DNA of 64,000 nucleotides, from contig NZ_NEQV01000005.1 of assembly GCF_002799245.1 (NCBI RefSeq), positions 248,001 through 312,000 of the forward strand, in the 5' to 3' direction. Origin of the DNA: Stenotrophomonas maltophilia. GTDB taxonomy: Bacteria > Pseudomonadota > Gammaproteobacteria > Xanthomonadales > Xanthomonadaceae. Shown here in pieces: positions 46,790 through 54,187 of this stretch. The position numbers were made by a program, and so were the translations under genes. Every line of letters starts with the position of its first letter. The stretch's first letter is position 1. The notes beneath the pieces are model-generated. The model was not told where the DNA came from and made no database searches. It saw only the letters and a program-made list of their open reading frames with translations.

Positions 46790-47365
46790 TCAGCCCGCCA
46801 TGAGCGCTGTGCCTGACAGATCTTCTATTTCGGAAAGCGCGTGACGCGTCACGGCCCAGTCGCCGGAGTGCTTGATCGCGACTCCTCCCGCCGCTGTCCA
46901 GGCATCACAGTTTGCTTTGAAATCATCGATCAGAACATCGCCCGGTTGGTGCATGAAAAGAGGCTTGTGCCTGCCGCCAAGCACAGGCAACACCAGGCAG
47001 GTTGCTGACAAGTGTTCGCGAACCCACTGTCGCTTCTGCACGGCAGCGAGCGGATAGTTCGATTTCGGGCAGGCAGTAAGAATCACCGGGTTCAAGTGGT
47101 GGATGCTGTGGAAGAACTCCACTGCACCGTGCATCGGCGGGAGGTCGCGGAAGAACGACGGATGGTTGTTGATGTGCGTCCACATCTCATCGTCGGCAAG
47201 CAATCGATGGTCCACGCCAAACAGGGCGGGAAATGCCGCGTCGAAGTCGGCCATTACACCATCAAGATCTACGTAGATTGTGCGTCTGGATGCACTCGAT
47301 CCGCCCGTGTGTTTCTTCACGAGGGGGGCCATCACCTGTATCGACTTCAAATCATCAGAGTTCAT
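46790..47365 (-). CDS. HAD-superfamily 5'(3')-nucleotidase-like phosphatase
   Basis: A 191-aa protein. HAD motif I is D33-L-D35 in IYVDLDGVMADFD; motif II lies in NPVILTACPKSNYP (V-I-L-T-A), and motif IV in DVLIDDFKANCDAW. This pattern fits 5'(3')-deoxyribonucleotidase (NT5C) type enzymes, which dephosphorylate nucleoside monophosphates. AGGAG lies 9 nt before the ATG at 47365, which decides the start over the internal ATG at 47332. Codon use is somewhat less GC-biased than in its neighbours. Confidence 0.8.
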   Translation of the reverse strand: MNSDDLKSIQVMAPLVKKHTGGSSASRRTIYVDLDGVMADFDAAFPALFGVDHRLLADDEMWTHINNHPSFFRDLPPMHGAVEFFHSIHHLNPVILTACPKSNYPLAAVQKRQWVREHLSATCLVLPVLGGRHKPLFMHQPGDVLIDDFKANCDAWTAAGGVAIKHSGDWAVTRHALSEIEDLSGTALMAG

Positions 47366-47679
47366 TACAGCGTTCTCCTCTCAAAAGTGGGCTTTCTTCT
47401 TCGTCCGTTCCCCAGCAGCGGGGTAATGCGCTTGGCGATTGCGACAAACATGGCGGCAATCACGATGCCGCCGGCGTCGGTCCGTGGCTGAAGGATGATG
47501 GCCTGCGACCCCCGCCCATGCGGAAAACCAGAGCGCCTTCTGAGTCCATCAGGCACTACTGAAACGGGGCAGTGCACCGCGCCGTAACCACACAATACGG
47601 GCCCACCAACCAAAATCGAAACCGAGATGGAACTCGCATCAGGAGGACGTCCACCGGCTGATGTCGCATTCCTGCACTG
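47366..47679. other. 314-nt gap without a recognised gene
   Basis: The right end carries AGGAGG at 47640-47645, followed by a short frame opening at 47661 (18 codons) and then the small gene candidate at 47680. No convincing coding or structural signal is seen in 47380-47630. Confidence 0.4.
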
Positions 47680-47835
47680 ATGTACCGCTATTTGCAGGAC
47701 GAACATATGCCGTTTGATGAGAGCATGCGCACGCTGCCTGACGGTCGCAAGCGCTGCGCCGAGAGGCGCGTGCATCAGATGCTGGGTCACGTAACGAGCT
47801 TGTACGGCATCGTGCCCGAGGTGGAATCGCACTGA
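47680..47835 (+). CDS. Possible 51-aa protein
   Basis: The frame encodes MYRYLQDEHMPFDESMRTLPDGRKR... and ends VPEVESH. Third codon positions are strongly G/C, and the composition (charged, with a helical MRTLPDGRKRCAERRVHQMLGHV stretch) looks like a real gene. An internal ATG at 47707 (MPFDESM, preceded by AGGACG) may be the true start. Function unknown. Confidence 0.4.
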   Translation: MYRYLQDEHMPFDESMRTLPDGRKRCAERRVHQMLGHVTSLYGIVPEVESH

Positions 47836-48003
47836 AGGTCACCGGGTGCCCGTTGCGCTCGCAGGGCTATGGCCTGCCAGCGGCCTTAACTCGGCCGATC
47901 TCCAGCGTTTGATTGGGCTTGGCAGGGCTGCCATGGCACCATGACGGATCGGCTTCCTCCTTTGAGGTGGAGCCGGTTTTCCCAGGGAAGCCTCGAACAC
48001 GAC

Positions 48004-48735
48004 ATGCGAACGTCCTTCTTCATTCTCTCCGCCCTGTGCCTTGGCCTGCTGTCTGGCTGTGCCAGTGGCCCGGAAGTGAACACCTCAAGCCGCGAAATCA
48101 CCGGTGCGTTCGTGGCCGACGACGGCCAGCTGTACCTGCTGCCGCGCTTTGAGGAGCCGATGCGCTTCAATGCCGCACCGTTCCGCGAGTACCGGGCGCT
48201 GATGGACAGCCCGCTGCGCGAGGCGGTGGCCTGCGCGCAGATGTACTTCCACGAGGATTGGCGCGACCCGGCCAACAAGGCCAAGGTGCACGGCAGCTAT
48301 GCGCTGCTGCTGCGGCCGGAGCAGGTGACGCCGGAACAGGCCGCGCAGTTCAGGCTGGAGCGGATTGAGGTGATTCCGCGCGAGGCAAAGTCTGTGGATG
48401 AGCGTGCGCGCTACTACCTGCCGCAGGATCGAACCCGTTACGCGCTGGCGTTTGATCGTGCCTGCAACCTGTCTACCAAGGGCGGCAGCTATTACAGCGT
48501 GCTGTTCGAGGGCGATGGCGAGCGAGTGAAGCTGCCGGATGCCGCTGCGCTGGCGGAGAAGGCGAAGCTGGCGCAGCCGATCAGTGCGCGGGCACAGCGG
48601 ATCCAGCCGGAGGATGCGGACAAGCCGGGTGTTGGGACGGCCGCCGGGAAGGTGCTGGGTGCCGCGCTGATTCCCGTGGCCGTTCCGGTGTTTGTGTTGA
48701 GCCTGCCATTCCTGGGGCCGGATCATTGGAAGTGA
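48004..48735 (+). CDS. Predicted lipoprotein of unknown function
   Basis: A 243-aa protein with a type II signal peptide MRTSFFILSALCLGLLSGC (lipobox cysteine C19). The mature region begins ASGPEVNTSSREITGAFVADDGQLYLLPRF and has no domain I recognise; a hydrophobic stretch near the C-terminus (VLGAALIPVAVPVFVLSLPFLG) could be a membrane anchor. The start 48004 is preferred over upstream in-frame codons because it gives the signal peptide. Confidence 0.78.
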   Translation: MRTSFFILSALCLGLLSGCASGPEVNTSSREITGAFVADDGQLYLLPRFEEPMRFNAAPFREYRALMDSPLREAVACAQMYFHEDWRDPANKAKVHGSYALLLRPEQVTPEQAAQFRLERIEVIPREAKSVDERARYYLPQDRTRYALAFDRACNLSTKGGSYYSVLFEGDGERVKLPDAAALAEKAKLAQPISARAQRIQPEDADKPGVGTAAGKVLGAALIPVAVPVFVLSLPFLGPDHWK

Positions 48736-48754
48736 AGGGGCGTTGAAGCCAGAG

Positions 48755-48778
48755 CATCCACGCATGGCGTGGATCTAC
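48755..48778. repeat. Single GTAG palindrome, ATCCACGC type
   Basis: CATCCACGCATGGCGTGGATCTAC is identical to the left unit of the pair at 26996-27053. It lies between two plus-strand genes. Confidence 0.75.
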
Positions 48779-48865
48779 TGAGACAGCGGGCTTCGATGTT
48801 GCCCGAGCATCCAGCGGTGCGCCACGGTGGTGAGCGTGCTCGCAAACAGGAAGGAACCCTGCGCC

Positions 48866-49345
48866 ATGACTGACATGCCAACCCAACTCACGACCGACTT
48901 CGATGCGGTGCTCGACCGTGGCGACATTGCCGAGGCGCGGCGGCAGTTGGCCCCGCAGCTTGCACGCGGATGGGCCGAGGCGTTGTTTCTCTCTTCTTCG
49001 ATTCCTGCAGGCGAGAGCGATGCAGAGGCCGAGGCGCACAGCGTGGCGACTCTCAGGCAGGCTGCAGAGAAAGGCTATATCCCCGCGATCTACGCGCTGG
49101 GGCTGCGTCTGCTGACGGGGGACGGTGTTGAACAGGACGTCGCGCGGGCGGCCGTGTACTTTGAGCGGGCCTCGCAGGCCGGCTATCCGTCGGCCATGTA
49201 CGAATTCGGGCTGGCGCTGTTCCATGGCAAGGGTGTCGCCAGGGACGTGCCGCGTGCGGTGTACCTGATCCGCGCTTCGGCGCAGGGTGGGAATGAGTAC
49301 GCCAGGGAGTTCCTGCTGGCGCATTCCCTGGACGTGGGCACGTAG
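48866..49345 (+). CDS. Sel1-like repeat protein
   Basis: A 159-aa cytoplasmic-looking protein with SLR/TPR-like repeats: TLRQAAEKGYIPAIYALGLRLLTGDGVEQDVARAAVYFERASQAGYPSAMYEFGLALFHGKGVARD has two clear Sel1 units (about residues 65-135). Such repeats mediate protein contacts. The ATG at 48866 is chosen; an in-frame codon at 48827 exists but lacks support. The partner is unknown. Confidence 0.8.
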   Translation: MTDMPTQLTTDFDAVLDRGDIAEARRQLAPQLARGWAEALFLSSSIPAGESDAEAEAHSVATLRQAAEKGYIPAIYALGLRLLTGDGVEQDVARAAVYFERASQAGYPSAMYEFGLALFHGKGVARDVPRAVYLIRASAQGGNEYAREFLLAHSLDVGT

Positions 49346-49405
49346 GAGGTGGGGCGGCGGCCGGTGACGTTACACTGGCTGCCCATGCCCGATGGAAGCT
49401 CGCCC

Positions 49406-50188
49406 ATGTTCAGTGGAAAGGTTGCGGTGGTCACCGGCTCCACCAGTGGTATCGGTCTTGGCATTGCCACGGCGCTGGCGCGGCAAGGTGCCGACATCGT
49501 GCTGAATGGATTCGGCGATACGGCGGAGATCGAACGTATTCGTGCCCAGCTGCAAGCCGAGTTCGGTGTGCGGGTGACGCACGATGGCGCCGATCTTTCG
49601 CGTGGCGAGGCGGTGCGCGGAATGATCGCCCACGCTGTTGAGAAGATGGGGCGCATCGACATCCTGGTGAACAATGCGGGCATCCAGCACACCGCGTCGA
49701 TCGAGGAGTTTCCTGCCGACAAGTGGGATGCGATCCTGGCGCTGAATCTCTCGGCGGTGTTCCATGCAACGGCGGCGGCCTTGCCGCACATGAAGCAGCA
49801 GGGCGCCGGCCGCATCATCAACATCGCATCGGTGCACGGGCTGGTGGGCTCGGTGAACAAGTCGGCCTATGTCGCGGCCAAGCATGGCGTGGTGGGGTTC
49901 ACCAAGGTGACCGCGCTGGAGAATGCGAGCGCAGGCATCACCGCCAATGCGATCTGCCCGGGGTGGGTGCGGACGGCGCTGGTCGAGCAGCAGATCACCG
50001 CGTTGGCCGGCCGCGAGGACACGGATCAGGAGACCGCTGCTCGCGCGCTGCTGGCTGAAAAACAGCCTTCGTTGCAGTTCGTGACGCCCGAGCAGCTGGG
50101 CGAGATGGTGGTGTTCCTGGCCTCGGACGCTGCCGCCCAGATCACCGGCACGGCGCTGCCGGTAGATGGGGGCTGGACCGCGCGCTAG
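49406..50188 (+). CDS. 3-hydroxybutyrate dehydrogenase (SDR)
   Basis: A 260-aa classical short-chain dehydrogenase. NAD motif GSTSGIG at 11-17, NNAG at ~89-92, catalytic S142, Y155 and K159 (YVAAK). HTASIEEFPADKWDAILALNLSAVFH and the CPGWVRTALVEQQI region match bacterial D-3-hydroxybutyrate dehydrogenase (BdhA), which oxidises 3-hydroxybutyrate to acetoacetate. GGAAGC lies 9 nt before the ATG at 49406; an upstream ATG (49385) is in frame. Its stop shares CTAG with the convergent gene. Confidence 0.88.
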   Translation: MFSGKVAVVTGSTSGIGLGIATALARQGADIVLNGFGDTAEIERIRAQLQAEFGVRVTHDGADLSRGEAVRGMIAHAVEKMGRIDILVNNAGIQHTASIEEFPADKWDAILALNLSAVFHATAAALPHMKQQGAGRIINIASVHGLVGSVNKSAYVAAKHGVVGFTKVTALENASAGITANAICPGWVRTALVEQQITALAGREDTDQETAARALLAEKQPSLQFVTPEQLGEMVVFLASDAAAQITGTALPVDGGWTAR

Positions 50189-50949
50189 CTGGCCGGCTGT
50201 GGCTTACGCTGCAGCATCGGCAACGCCACCAGCGTCACCAGAAGGGTGAACAGCACCAGCGACGAGCCCACCGTGCCGAAACCCAGGCCGCCCTTTTCCA
50301 GCGGTTTGGTGAGCAGGTCGCCGAAGGTCGCGCCGAACGGGCGGGTGAGCACGAAGGCGATCCAGAACAGGATGACCCGGTTGATGCCCTTGATGCGGCT
50401 GGCCAGTGCGGTGAGCGCGATGAGGCTGCCGATCAGCAGTGCGCCGCCGGTGAAGCCGAGCCCGGAATCGTCGGCGAGGAAATCACCCAGTGCGGTGCCG
50501 AGCGTGTTGGAGAACAGGACGGCGGTCCAGTAGAAGCCTTCGGCGCGGCGCGATTCGATGTTGCTGACCGAGATCGACTTTTCCGATACCCGCCAGGCCA
50601 GCAGCACCAGCGCCAGGCAGCCGGCCAGCAGGCTGGCGCCAGTGGCGTAGCCCAGGCCAAGCGTGCGGTCGAGCAGGTCGGACATGGTGGTGCCTGCGGT
50701 GCTGGTGGCCAGCACCACCGACCAGAACAGCACCGGGTGGAAGCGTCGTGCCGACAACTGCATGCCCAGCAGGCCGGCAAAGATGGTCAGCAGGATGGCC
50801 GAGCTGGCCACGTAGCCCAGGTTGAGTGTCATCGACAGCAGGTCGCCGGCGGTCTCGCCGAGGGTGGTGGCGGCGATCTTCATCACCCAGAAGCCGAGGG
50901 TGACCGCCGCTACTTTGCTATGCAGGGAATCTGCGTCTGAAGCACTCAT
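50185..50949 (-). CDS. COG4705-type repeat membrane protein
   Basis: A 254-aa polytopic membrane protein made of four similar repeats: each has G-D-x-L/F-L-x-x-LGLGY/F-x-x-G-x-x-L (for example GETAGDLLSMTLNLGYVAS, SDLLDRTLGLGYATGAS, GDFLADDSGLGFTGGA, GDLLTKPLEKGGLGFG). Acidic residues in the repeats could bind cations, but no function is established. The ATG at 50949 is used; the open frame upstream has shadow-like composition. It is convergent with the dehydrogenase, with a 4-nt stop overlap. Confidence 0.85.
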   Translation of the reverse strand: MSASDADSLHSKVAAVTLGFWVMKIAATTLGETAGDLLSMTLNLGYVASSAILLTIFAGLLGMQLSARRFHPVLFWSVVLATSTAGTTMSDLLDRTLGLGYATGASLLAGCLALVLLAWRVSEKSISVSNIESRRAEGFYWTAVLFSNTLGTALGDFLADDSGLGFTGGALLIGSLIALTALASRIKGINRVILFWIAFVLTRPFGATFGDLLTKPLEKGGLGFGTVGSSLVLFTLLVTLVALPMLQRKPQPAS

Positions 50950-51046
50950 CGAACGTCGCCTTGGGAGCCTGTGGGCGATGCTGTGGCGGGCCGCGTCGGA
51001 GTGCGGTCGGAACCGGGTTCGGGAAGGGTGAGCGTGGAGGTGGCGT

Positions 51047-51424
51047 TCAGCCGGCGCTGGCCTGGGTCGGCAGGCGTGCCAGCAGGGCGTCCCAGTCGGC
51101 CACGAAGCAGCCGTCGCGGCCGCGGTTGCACTCGGTGATCCACGCGTCAAGCGATGCGCTTTGCGCGCGGTAGGCGCTGACATCGCCCAGCGCGGCGAAG
51201 CGCAGGCGGTAGTTCACCAGCATCTGCAGCCAGTGCCCGGCGATTCCAGTACGCAGCTCGAAGAAGTCCGGTGACAGGCGCTGCACCGGCACGGCGATCC
51301 ATTCGGCCTGGTGCCCGAGGGCATCGCCGACCCGATCACGCAGGCCGTTGGCATCGAGTGCGGGGCCCTGCGACCCGATGCGCAGGATGCGGATGGTGCC
51401 AATATGCTCGATGGAATCATTCAT
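51047..51424 (-). CDS. DUF4180 family protein
   Basis: A 125-aa protein with the DUF4180 signature: LSPDFFELRTGIAGHWLQMLVNYRLRFAALGDVSAY then CNRGRDGCFVADWDALLARL. The family is widespread but uncharacterised. It is the last gene of a three-gene minus-strand operon (HTH regulator, alpha/beta hydrolase, DUF4180) whose members overlap by 4 and 8 nt, so its role is probably tied to the hydrolase. Confidence 0.85.
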   Translation of the reverse strand: MNDSIEHIGTIRILRIGSQGPALDANGLRDRVGDALGHQAEWIAVPVQRLSPDFFELRTGIAGHWLQMLVNYRLRFAALGDVSAYRAQSASLDAWITECNRGRDGCFVADWDALLARLPTQASAG

Positions 51425-52283
51425 GCCGGACGTTCTGCAGTTGATGCAGCCTGGCGAGGATGTCTTCGCGCAGGCCAGGGATGTAGTGATAGGCGTCTGC
51501 CAACAGCGTGACGTCTGCCGCTGGGACGAGCCGCGTCATGCGTTCGGCGGCGGCGGGGGTGTCGATGAGGGCATCTCGCGCGCCCATGACAAGGGCCACC
51601 GGCGGATGCAGCGTGGCCAGCCGCTCGTCGCTGAAACGGGGAATGCGCAGCGGGCGTGGCCGCACCTGGGCGCGGATCAATGCCAGCAGGTCGAGCAGCG
51701 GCTGCGCCGGTGCAGGCGCCTGCAGTGGCGCGGGGCCCATGACCATGCGGCGCAGGCGCTCGCGGCCCCATCGGCCAAGCAGTAACAGCGGGAGCGCCTT
51801 GAGCAGGAATGCACGCTGGCGCCCGATGCCCGAGGGGCTGATCAGGACCAGTGCGTTGACCCGGGCCGGCCTTCGCAACGCGTAGTCCAGTGCCAGGAAG
51901 CCGCCAAACGACAGGCCCACGAACGCTGCCCTGTCGACGCCGAGTGCGTCGAGTACATCGTCCAGCCATTGCGCATGCGCATCGCTGTCCAGCGCAGGTT
52001 GCGTGCCGGCGCTGAGGCCGGGTTCGCCGATGATGTCGACGGCATGCACGCGATAGTGCTCGCTCCAATTTGCGGCATCGAACATCCAGCTGGCCGCATT
52101 GCTGAGGGTGCCATGCAGCAGGACCAGGGAAGGAGCCTGTTCCGGGCCGCAACTGACCACGAAGGTCGACCCTGCGCGGGTGGCGATATGCTGCGATTCA
52201 TGTGGTACGGGCCAGTCCGAAAGCACCTGGTGGTAGGCGGCAAGTACCTGTTGCGTGGGAATGCCGGGGCGCTGCCGCTTCAT
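51417..52283 (-). CDS. Alpha/beta hydrolase
   Basis: A 288-aa alpha/beta-hydrolase-fold protein. The oxyanion HG motif is in LVLLHGTLSNAASW, the nucleophile S125 in FVGLSFGGFLAL, an acid in GARDALIDTP and the histidine in ADAYHYIPGL. The substrate is unknown. Its start overlaps the stop of the HTH gene by 4 nt, and its end overlaps DUF4180 by 8 nt. Confidence 0.9.
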   Translation of the reverse strand: MKRQRPGIPTQQVLAAYHQVLSDWPVPHESQHIATRAGSTFVVSCGPEQAPSLVLLHGTLSNAASWMFDAANWSEHYRVHAVDIIGEPGLSAGTQPALDSDAHAQWLDDVLDALGVDRAAFVGLSFGGFLALDYALRRPARVNALVLISPSGIGRQRAFLLKALPLLLLGRWGRERLRRMVMGPAPLQAPAPAQPLLDLLALIRAQVRPRPLRIPRFSDERLATLHPPVALVMGARDALIDTPAAAERMTRLVPAADVTLLADAYHYIPGLREDILARLHQLQNVRHE

Positions 52284-52699
52284 GTGCTGCGGTCCTGCAG
52301 CAGACGCTGCAGGCTGACCAGCAGCGCGGTGGAATCCGCCAGGCCACCGATCACGATCAGCTTGAGCACATCATGCTCGGGCGAATAGATCGTCTCCATG
52401 CGCAGCGGTTCGTCGTCGGCCTCGCGGCGGGTGACACGCGCATGCAGGGCACGGACCAGCTCGGCGGCATGTGTCGCACCGCATCCGGGAACGTCGACCA
52501 CCGTGGTGAGCTGCGGGCGCGGAGCCGAGGGCTCACGCACGGTGCCGGTGAACGCGTCGAGGTCTTCAGCGGTGATGCGATAGGACTTGCCGATGCGGGT
52601 CGCGCGCAGCTGGCCGCTACGGATATGCCGCAGGACGGTCTTGGGGTGCAGGCTGAGCTGTTGGGCAGCCTGCTCTACGGTCAGCAACGCCGGGGGCAT
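52280..52699 (-). CDS. Excisionase-type HTH DNA-binding protein
   Basis: A 139-aa protein. Residues ~5-52 form a MerR/excisionase-like helix-turn-helix (LLTVEQAAQQLSLHPKTVLRHIRSGQLRATRIGKSYRITAEDL). The C-terminal ~80 residues form an alpha/beta domain (TTVVDVPGCGATHAAELVRALHA and DVLKLIVIGGLADSTALLVSLQRLL) that could sense a ligand. It is the promoter-proximal gene and probable regulator of the hydrolase and DUF4180 genes. Confidence 0.8.
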   Translation of the reverse strand: MPPALLTVEQAAQQLSLHPKTVLRHIRSGQLRATRIGKSYRITAEDLDAFTGTVREPSAPRPQLTTVVDVPGCGATHAAELVRALHARVTRREADDEPLRMETIYSPEHDVLKLIVIGGLADSTALLVSLQRLLQDRST

Positions 52700-52832
52700 A
52701 TCGGAACTCCGGAATCATATGTTCCTTATTGTTCCATAATATCCACTTGAATGGAGTGATTGGGAGTTGTGGCGCGGTAGCGGCAGCGGGGATCTCGCCG
52801 ATGCCGCTCGGGCCGGCCCGCCGCCCCGACGA

Positions 52833-53297
52833 CTACGCCGGCTTCGCAAACACATCCAATCCCTTGCCCGTTTCCAGCAGCGACTTCAGGCTCGATAGCA
52901 CGATCGGCCAGCCCTGGCGGATGCCGGTATCCATGCCGCTGCCCGGTTCCAGCTCGTCGTGGGTGACGGTCAGCCGCACCATGTCCTGATAGGGCACGAT
53001 CTCGAAGGTGACCCTGCTGTAGGCCTCCGGGTTGTCGGCCTGCGAGGCGGCGGCCCAGGTGATGACCAGCCGCGAGGGCGGGGTGCTTTCCACCACTTTG
53101 CCGACCAGCTCGACCGAGCGCGTTTCGTTGGCACGCACATGCTGCCAGCGCGAGCCGGGCTTCCAGTCCGAGACGTTTTCGTGGCCCCAGTAACGACTGG
53201 CGATTTCGGGGCGGGTGATGGCCTCGAACACTTTCTGCGGCGTGGAGGCGATGTAGATCACGTGGATGAAGCGGGTGGTCTCTGCGGACATGGTCAT
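52833..53297 (-). CDS. SRPBCC (AHSA1-like) domain protein
   Basis: A 154-aa START/SRPBCC-fold protein. HVIYIASTPQKVFEAITRPEIASRYWGHEN is the AHSA1 entry helix and SSLKSLLETGKGLDVF the closing helix. Such proteins bind hydrophobic ligands or act as Hsp90 activator-like domains. Its start overlaps the ArsR stop by 4 nt. Confidence 0.88.
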   Translation of the reverse strand: MTMSAETTRFIHVIYIASTPQKVFEAITRPEIASRYWGHENVSDWKPGSRWQHVRANETRSVELVGKVVESTPPSRLVITWAAASQADNPEAYSRVTFEIVPYQDMVRLTVTHDELEPGSGMDTGIRQGWPIVLSSLKSLLETGKGLDVFAKPA

Positions 53298-53608
53298 TCT
53301 CCTTCCAGTTCTCGTTTTAGGTCATGCAGCAGGCTCAGGCGCTGCTGCTCGAACTTGCGTACCCAGCGCTCGTAGACTTCATGCAGCGGCACCGGGTTGA
53401 TGAAGTGCAGCTTCTCGCGGCCACGACGCACGGTGCTGATCAGGTTGGCGTCTTCCAGCAGGCCCAGGTGCTGGGTGACTGATTGCCGGGCCATGTCCAG
53501 GTGCTCGCAGAGCTGGCCCAGGGTCTGGCCGTTGTCTTCGCAGAGCAGGTCGAGCAGGGTTCTGCGCGTGGGGTCGGCCAGGGCCTTGAACACCTTGTCT
53601 GCATTCAT
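53294..53608 (-). CDS. ArsR family transcriptional regulator
   Basis: A 104-aa winged-helix regulator: KVFKALADPTRRTLLDLLCEDNGQTLGQLCEHLDMARQSVTQHLGLLEDANLISTVRRGREKLHFINP. It has no paired metal-binding cysteines; instead it matches the subgroup of ArsR regulators that pair with AHSA1 genes. It lies between two such genes, 11 nt downstream of one and overlapping the other by 4 nt. Confidence 0.9.
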   Translation of the reverse strand: MNADKVFKALADPTRRTLLDLLCEDNGQTLGQLCEHLDMARQSVTQHLGLLEDANLISTVRRGREKLHFINPVPLHEVYERWVRKFEQQRLSLLHDLKRELEGE

Positions 53609-53619
53609 GCGGGGCGTCT

Positions 53620-54075
53620 TCAGTTCCAGTTGTCGATCCTGACGTCGTGCGGGTTGGGCTGGCCCTTGCCGGTTTCCAGCAGGGATTTCAGGCTCATCAG
53701 GAACACCGCCCACTTGGTGCTGCAGTGGGAGGTGAACTCGACGCGTTCCTTCCAGCCTTCGTGGGTGAACAGGACGATGCAGTAGTCGCCTTCCTGTTTC
53801 AGTGCGAAGCGTGCATGGGTGCCGATCCATTCGGCAGGGCCGGCCAGGAACTGCCAGAGCACGAGCTCGCCAGGAATGAACTGTTCCAGCTTCATTTCCA
53901 TGGCGCCGATCTCCTGGCCGTTGTTCGTGAAGCGCGCCTTGACCGTGCCGCCGGCCTCACGGTCGCCGCTGGTGTCCTCGGCCCACCAGGCGGCAACCCC
54001 TTCGGGGGTGGCCAAGGCTTGATACACCTTGTTTGCGGAGGCCTTGATGCCGACCCGATGTGCGATATCCACCAT
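53620..54075 (-). CDS. SRPBCC (AHSA1-like) domain protein
   Basis: A 151-aa SRPBCC protein starting IAHRVGIKASANKVYQALATPEGVAAWWAEDTSGD, with FTHEGWKERVEFTSHCSTKWAVFLMSLKSLLETGKG near the end. It shares the closing helix SLKSLLETGKG with the gene at 52833, so the two may be paralogues flanking the ArsR gene. Three genes in tandem likely form one unit. Confidence 0.88.
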   Translation of the reverse strand: MVDIAHRVGIKASANKVYQALATPEGVAAWWAEDTSGDREAGGTVKARFTNNGQEIGAMEMKLEQFIPGELVLWQFLAGPAEWIGTHARFALKQEGDYCIVLFTHEGWKERVEFTSHCSTKWAVFLMSLKSLLETGKGQPNPHDVRIDNWN

Positions 54076-54187
54076 TGCAGGTTCCTCGCGATGGGCGCGC
54101 AGGCGTCGCCCTTGAGTGGACTATATGCAGGTAAATACCTGCATGTCAAATCCGTTCCCCTGGTACGTGGACGGGGCCGAGGCAGGG

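Noticed and set aside
47921-47945. TTGGCAGGGCTGCC resembling the arm of palindromic element B
   Set aside because: Only about 14 nt match and neither the 54-nt core nor a second arm is present; likely chance or a decayed remnant.
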